From the NCBI GenBank assembly GCA_038503065.1, contig JBCAMK010000012.1, positions 1,240,001 through 1,304,000 of the forward strand: 64,000 bases of DNA, in the 5' to 3' direction. A program made the position numbers and the translations under genes. This document shows, in pieces, positions 58,567 through 64,000 of this stretch. Position 1 is the stretch's first letter; each line of letters starts with the position of its first letter. The notes beneath the pieces are model-generated. The model had not been told where the DNA came from. It saw only the letters and a program-made list of their open reading frames with translations, and did no database searches. Source of the stretch: Paragyromitra xinjiangensis. Taxonomy: Eukaryota > Ascomycota > Pezizomycetes > Pezizales > Discinaceae.

Positions 58567-61500
58567 ATGGCCGACGACGCCTCTACTGCCGTCGAGGCTG
58601 TTCAGCTTGACATGACTAAACTGAAAGCAATCACCGAAGAGCCCCAACAGCAGCTCTACGTAATGTCCTTCCTCAATAACCTTGAGAAGTTAGTGGATCG
58701 CTTGGACGAAGATGGAGCTTCCGCGTACCAGCTATACGTCAAAAAGGAGCTGTTCAAGGTTCTTACGCTATCTACGCCGGCGCCTACGAGGCTCCTGAGG
58801 AACCAAGCTGGACGTTGCTTCGCTGGGATCTTCGAGAAGGGTGATAGAAAGCTTTTATACGACACCATCAACGAATTGCTGGGGATTTTGAATACGGGAA
58901 AGTCGGATAAGGATCTGAAGATGCGGCAGTGAGTTTTGATATATGCTTTGGTGGGAAGGAGTTTAGATGAAAGGATAGAGCTGACCGGGGGTGCTTATTA
59001 AATTGGGGGGATATAGTGCAGCTGTACATTGCCTTGGAGAAGTCTATAGAGCGGCTGGTGATAGTGTATGCTTCTCTTCCTTACCCTGTCCCTGAGTAAA
59101 ATATGGGTAGGTTGATAATTTCAACAAGAGCGCTGACATAGTTGGATCTAGGCCATGTCATTATCTACCATGACTTGCACCTCTTTGATTAGACTCCTCA
59201 AAGGTGCCCAGAATGTTTGTTCGAGTTTCGTTGAAGGTTTATCTATTACTATTTGACTGACGGGTACTAGCATTGTGGATTGAGAAGTTCGATCTTTAGA
59301 GCTTTGGGAAAGATCGTCAAAATGATTGGAGGTATGACGGATGAATCTGTGGCTCGGGAAGTATGGAAGCAAGCGAGAAATGCTGCCACCGGTGATAAGG
59401 CAGCTGTTGTCCAAACTAGTGCATTACAGGTGGGAATAACACTAGGCGGCGATGCTTATGAGAGTGTTTCAAATGTTGACCCATCGTCAACAGTGTCTTG
59501 AAGAGCTGTTAGAAGCGACTCAATTTTTTAGCAGTCACCAGGAATTCGAAAAACTCCAGTCGATAGTTATGAAGGCGTTTGACTCCTCCTCAGCACCGGT
59601 ACGGAAGGCAGCCGCATCCTGTTTAGCAGCGGCTCTCGTACAAGCATATTCAACCGAAGCTCCTGAGCTAAAGATGGCGAAGAAGCCTAAAAAGAATAAA
59701 AGACAATCGATGGCGATTACTGATGAAGACAATGTTGGCATTGAAAGGCCTGGTTCACCTGGCCCAGGCGGGAAAAAAGCTATTGTTCGAATGACACTAA
59801 CATTGGATGAAATATTGCGACAGCTATCTTCGCATTACACAAAGCCATCTATATCCGCCAAAGTTCGAGCAGGTATCGCACAATGCTACTCCGAAGTCTT
59901 TACCAGATTAGGATCAGTGGTCGTCGAGAACAACTATGGTGCCATAGCTACTCATTTGCTTACTGAGGTTCAATCGAATCAGGTAATAGTTATAAACAGG
60001 TTTCGGCTCCTAACTACGCGGAAATACGTGAGGATATTGCTGGAAGATGTAATAGGCCACGGCCTGCTTGGGGAAACCGGACAGCTGAATGCAGTGAGGA
60101 CTCTTGTTAACGATACCATCAAGAACTATCCCCAGGTCATCAAGGAGAAAGCTGAGCCTAGCAAATATGCGCTGACGGGAGCCTTACACGCATTGTCGTC
60201 ACTCATCAAATCGCTAGGAGCTGCCGTAACTAGTACTCAAGACTCACTTCGAGATGGCTTACTTCAAGTTTTGCAACATCCAAGTTATACTGTTCAAGTA
60301 GCAACTAGTTGGTGTTTACGAGCGTTTGTCATTGCAGCCCCAGCACAACTTCTGCCAATTATTACAATTTGCATGAACAATGTAAATCGTGAACTCACTC
60401 AAATGTCTGCAAGGCGGCCTACTACGACAGAGGCACTCCGAAGATGTACAGGATACGCAAATGGCCTCGCAGCAGCTATCAGCACGGCACCTTTGCAGCC
60501 TCTATATGCCTCGGTGGATGTTACCTCGAGAATATTGACCCTTGCAACTTCGTTGTTAAAATCTAGTGGAGATTATGACCTTCGGATCTCGAGCACTCAG
60601 ATTCAAGTGGCTTGGATCTTGATTGGTGGGCTAATGGCTCTGGGACCTAACTTTGTCAAAATACATCTCTCTCAGCTGCTGCTGCTCTGGAAGAACGCGC
60701 TTCCTAAGCCCCTGGCAAAGGATTCAAACATGGAACGGTCGTTGTTGGAACTTTCATTCCTCGCTCACGTCCGGGAGTGTGCTCTCGGCTCAATCCTGTC
60801 GTTCCTCGAATTCAACTCTAGACTTTTAACTACCGATGTCTCGAAACGTATTGCAGCCATGCTCCAAAACTCGACGCTATTTCTTAATACCCTCCCCACC
60901 AAAAAATCTACAGATGATGTTTCCCAGCGTCTCTCCCCATCACTACAATTACTCGATTTTGACCTTATGGTTCGGCGGCGGGTCTTGCAATGTTACGTAA
61001 AGCTTGTGAAGCTTTCTCATGGGGAAGCCCTACAAGCAAATTTACTCACTATCGCGGTGAGTTTGTTTGCGGATCCTGATAAATACACGCCATCATCCCT
61101 TAGTACAGCTATCGCATCTAGTGCCGGGGCATTTGAGTCTTTGTGGGAGATTGGAGATAACTATGCCTACGGAGTATGTGGGTTTGTAAATGGATTTGAT
61201 GTGGATGCGTTTGCGTTTGAGGCACAGGGCAGCAGGCCAACCATTGCGCATTGGATGACTAGAGGTAGCCCGGAAGCGAAGATAAACGAATCGGTTAGTC
61301 TTTTCATTCATTCAATCTAGTTTGGAGTTTATTAGGGCATAATTAGTTGATTTTTTTTCATATTTGCTTGGGCGTGTAAAGCTGCATACACCTGTCATTG
61401 GATCCATCGAGCATGATTCTGTTTCCCTGTACATCACAAATAATTCGAACGACATGGATGAACCCAATCCGGCTCCGCCAGCTACAGCCGTTGTAACATC

Positions 61501-64000
61501 AGCGATTGACTTATTCACCATCCTACTGCCAATCCAGCCGCCAAAAGTCCAAGAAAGCATTTTAGAACAAATTGCTACCTTCTTGGCATCGAATAATCTT
61601 CAGCGAGATCCTGGAAGAAAAGCTGCAATGACCGTAAATGTTGCGGTCGCGTTGTTAGGGACATTGAAAGCTACCATTGGAGATAGTCTACCTTCAGCTA
61701 GCTTGGGCACCCCAAGTGTTTTGAAAATTATCCAAGAACTTTTGCAGGTATGTCAGGCGAGCCACCTATGCTTGGCTTCTTCATTTTTTCGTGATACTAA
61801 TCGATTCAAGGGTTTTGTCATTCATCCTGATCCATTTGTGCGAAACGTTGCGTATGAAGCTTTGGGTCGCCTATGCAGCATTGGCGGCAACTCCTTCACT
61901 GGTAATGTGATTCAATGGCTTGTCGATACGATTGTTGGCAACCGGGAACCAAATGCTAGAGCTGGCTGCGCAGTGGCTCTAGGATGCATACACTCCTATG
62001 TCGGAGGCATGGCGGCGGGATTCCACCTTAAAACCATAATTGGTATATTAATGTCCCTAAGCAATGACCCTCATCCAACGGTACACTTTTGGGCCTTGGA
62101 TGGACTGGCTAGGACGATTGATTCCGCTGGTCTTACGTTTTCGGGATACGTTACTAGCACTCTAGGGATGCTTTCTCAGCTGTACGTAGCGGAGACTCAT
62201 AACGATGAGGTTGCGACTGTGGCTACATCCAATTTGGAGCTTGAGCTTCCAACTTTGAGTATCATCGTTCGATGCATCGATTCATTGATCGGTGTCCTTG
62301 GCCCAGATTTGCAGGACATGGCTAAGGCACGAGAACTCATTTTGACCATGGTTGGGCAATTTTTGAAGGAGTCAGATTACACCGCTCAATTAGAGGCCTT
62401 GAGATGCCTCGAACATTTGTCACTCTTTGCGGCAAGCCATGTGGACATGGGGGGCTACGTCAAAAGGTTGCAAAAAGAACTAGGGTCACCCTATGGGGAA
62501 TTGAAGGATGTCGCTGTGGATGGGCTGTATCAGCTCATGAAAAGTGATGCGGAAAGAATCATCGACACCGCAAATCCAGGTCTAGAGGAGCAGTTGTGGA
62601 TCGCATTGGACGCAAACCCTGGTCACGAAGGAATTAGGAATATCGTTAGAAACTGGTTGAGTCAGACTGGGATTGATGATGCGGGCAAGTGGGTAGATAA
62701 GTGTCAAATGGTTATGACGAAAACCGTAGAGCGCCGGGATGGAAAGCAACAGGTTGAGAAACCCGCGGTTGCTGCGGCGCCAACGGATCTGAATGATGAC
62801 GAGGTTGCATCTTTTGCTGCTGCGGGGGGCGTGGCCGGGGAAAAGGAGGGCTCGCAACCAAGTGGGCAGGAGCCATTGAGATGGCAGGTTAGGACATTTG
62901 CGATGAATTGTTTATGGGAGTTGTTGGCGATGTCAGCAAAAGAGATGCAAGCGGACTCAGAGCATCCCGTCGAAGATAGGCTGGTGGCAAAAATCGCAGA
63001 CATCATCAGGATGGCCTTCTCAGCGAGCACAGCAAACGTGGTTCAATTGAGGCTAGGGGGCTTGAAAATAGTTGATCAAGTTCTAAAAATGTTTGGTCAT
63101 ACGCCTGATCCTGATTTCCCAGAAGCGACGTTGCTGGAGCAGTATCAAGCGCAGATCGGGTCTGCGCTCACACCGGCGTTTGCAGCAGACTCAAGTCCAG
63201 AACTGGCGAGCGAGGCTGTAAATGTTTGTGCAGGTTTCATCGCAACGGGAATTGTGAAGGACGTTGACAGGATGGGGAGGATATTGAGACTTCTTACATC
63301 GGCCTTGGAAAACTTCTCGAGTGAGTAATGTGATAAAGAGTTCACGGTAAACCTTAGGGCAAGAACTGACTTAGGTAGGTGAATCTGAGGTTGCATCTAT
63401 TGGTGACCTAAAGGGGCTTAGCTCCAATGCCCAGGTTATGGTTAGAATGGCAGTTCTTAGGGGCTGGGCTGAGTTACAGGTTGCCAGTAAAGAGCAAAGT
63501 TATCTCGTTGATGTCGTTAAACCGCATATTGCCACCTTGGCACCTCTATGGCTTTCTTCCTTAAGGGAATTTGCGAGACTACGATTCGAACCTGATATCT
63601 CGACTAATGCGGGAGGACCGACATCTCTAGGAGGCTCAATCGATACGATTTATTCGGCTCTAAACAGGGAAACTTTGTTGCGGGTAGGTGGAATATATTA
63701 TTACCCCCAAACTTTTGGTGACGACAGCCTTCCCTTATACTAATCTTGACGTGAATCAACAGTTTTACCAAGAATCTTGGTTGAGTTTGGTCGATGCGAT
63801 TGCCAGCTTGATCGAACAAGACAGCCAGTTCGTTTTTGATGCATTGGACGGTAAAGCATCTTCTACCGGCGAAGTTAACGGAAATGGCGTAGGCCACGAT
63901 ATCAATTACCGGGATGAACCTGTGGCATTCTTTTTCGTATTATTCGGTATTGCCTTCGAGGCGCTTGTAGGACGCCCGGGTGGTGTCGATAGTCTTGCCA
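58567..64000 (+). CDS. LAA1: HEAT-repeat AP-1 accessory protein LAA1/HEATR5 (partial, 3' end outside)
   Basis: Visible exons are 58567-58928, 59017-59065, 59152-59214, 59271-59429, 59494-61293, 61382-61747, 61811-63320, 63379-63683 and 63763 to the edge (about 1617 residues so far; the family is about 2000). LAA1 binds the AP-1 clathrin adaptor and helps localise it at trans-Golgi and endosomes. HEAT repeats run throughout. Family landmarks are RNQAGRCFAGIFEKGD, LRSSIFRALGKIVKMIGG, RKYVRILLEDVIGHGLL, VIHPDPFVRNVAYEALGRL and RWQVRTFAMNCLWELL. The intron at 61748-61810 is 63 nt and stop-free, with GTATGT and TACTAAT; its removal restores LLQGFVIHPDPF. The acceptor at 61381 (TGTAAAG) is chosen by phase alone. 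The frame stays open at position 64000. Confidence 0.93.

Overview
The window reads as nuclear DNA of a filamentous ascomycete (Pezizomycotina; Leotiomycetes is my guess, not shown). The genes are widely spaced and carry many introns, mostly 48-90 nt, with GTATGT/GTAAGT-type donors, CTAAC/CTGAC-type branch sites and AG acceptors. Typical single-copy ascomycete housekeeping genes are present: actin, HIS3, BUD31, CWC21, PET100, FES1, POL5, TACO1 and LAA1. Almost every conserved gene had to be rebuilt across introns. All joined exon lengths below are multiples of three and give the expected family lengths, for example actin 375 aa and HIS3 219 aa.

Layout. 0-8 kb: tail of a coiled-coil protein, a GT32 inositolphosphoceramide mannosyltransferase (-), a small secreted cysteine-rich protein (+), an aminoglycoside-phosphotransferase-like protein with an altered metal site (+), and HIS3 (-). 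8-13.8 kb: gene-poor, degenerate DNA with a diverged repeat pair that differs almost only by transitions, and traces of a dead gene. 13.8-15.9 kb: an AzgA-type purine transporter (+) with two consecutive micro-exons. 16-19.8 kb: no gene seen. 19.9-21.9 kb: a forkhead transcription factor without an FHA domain (Sep1/Hcm1-like). 22-26.3 kb: gene-poor, with an (ACT)n tract. 26.4-29.3 kb: an NLR-type protein with alpha/beta-hydrolase, NB-ARC and near-identical 42-aa TPR repeats, followed by eroded repeat remains and a 113-bp MITE-like inverted-repeat element.

30.6-47.1 kb: POL5 (-), an orphan protein (-), two intron-containing tRNA-Pro genes, CWC21 (-), the MBOAT acyltransferase ALE1 (-, 10 exons), actin (-, 8 exons) and FES1 (+). 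47.4-64 kb: BUD31 (+), a 1122-aa 2OG-Fe(II) dioxygenase-like protein (-), PET100 (+, 8-nt exon), a small basic orphan (+), the mitochondrial translation activator TACO1 (-), and divergently from it the HEAT-repeat protein LAA1/HEATR5 (+), which runs off the right edge.

The genes do not form one pathway. Housekeeping blocks alternate with three lineage-specific or fast-evolving stretches: the secreted protein and kinase-like gene at 4-6.5 kb, the degenerate 8-13.8 kb block, and the NLR locus at 22-30.5 kb. The most interesting object is the hydrolase-NB-ARC-TPR protein. It has the architecture of fungal allorecognition/innate-immunity receptors, with freshly homogenised repeats beside decayed ones.
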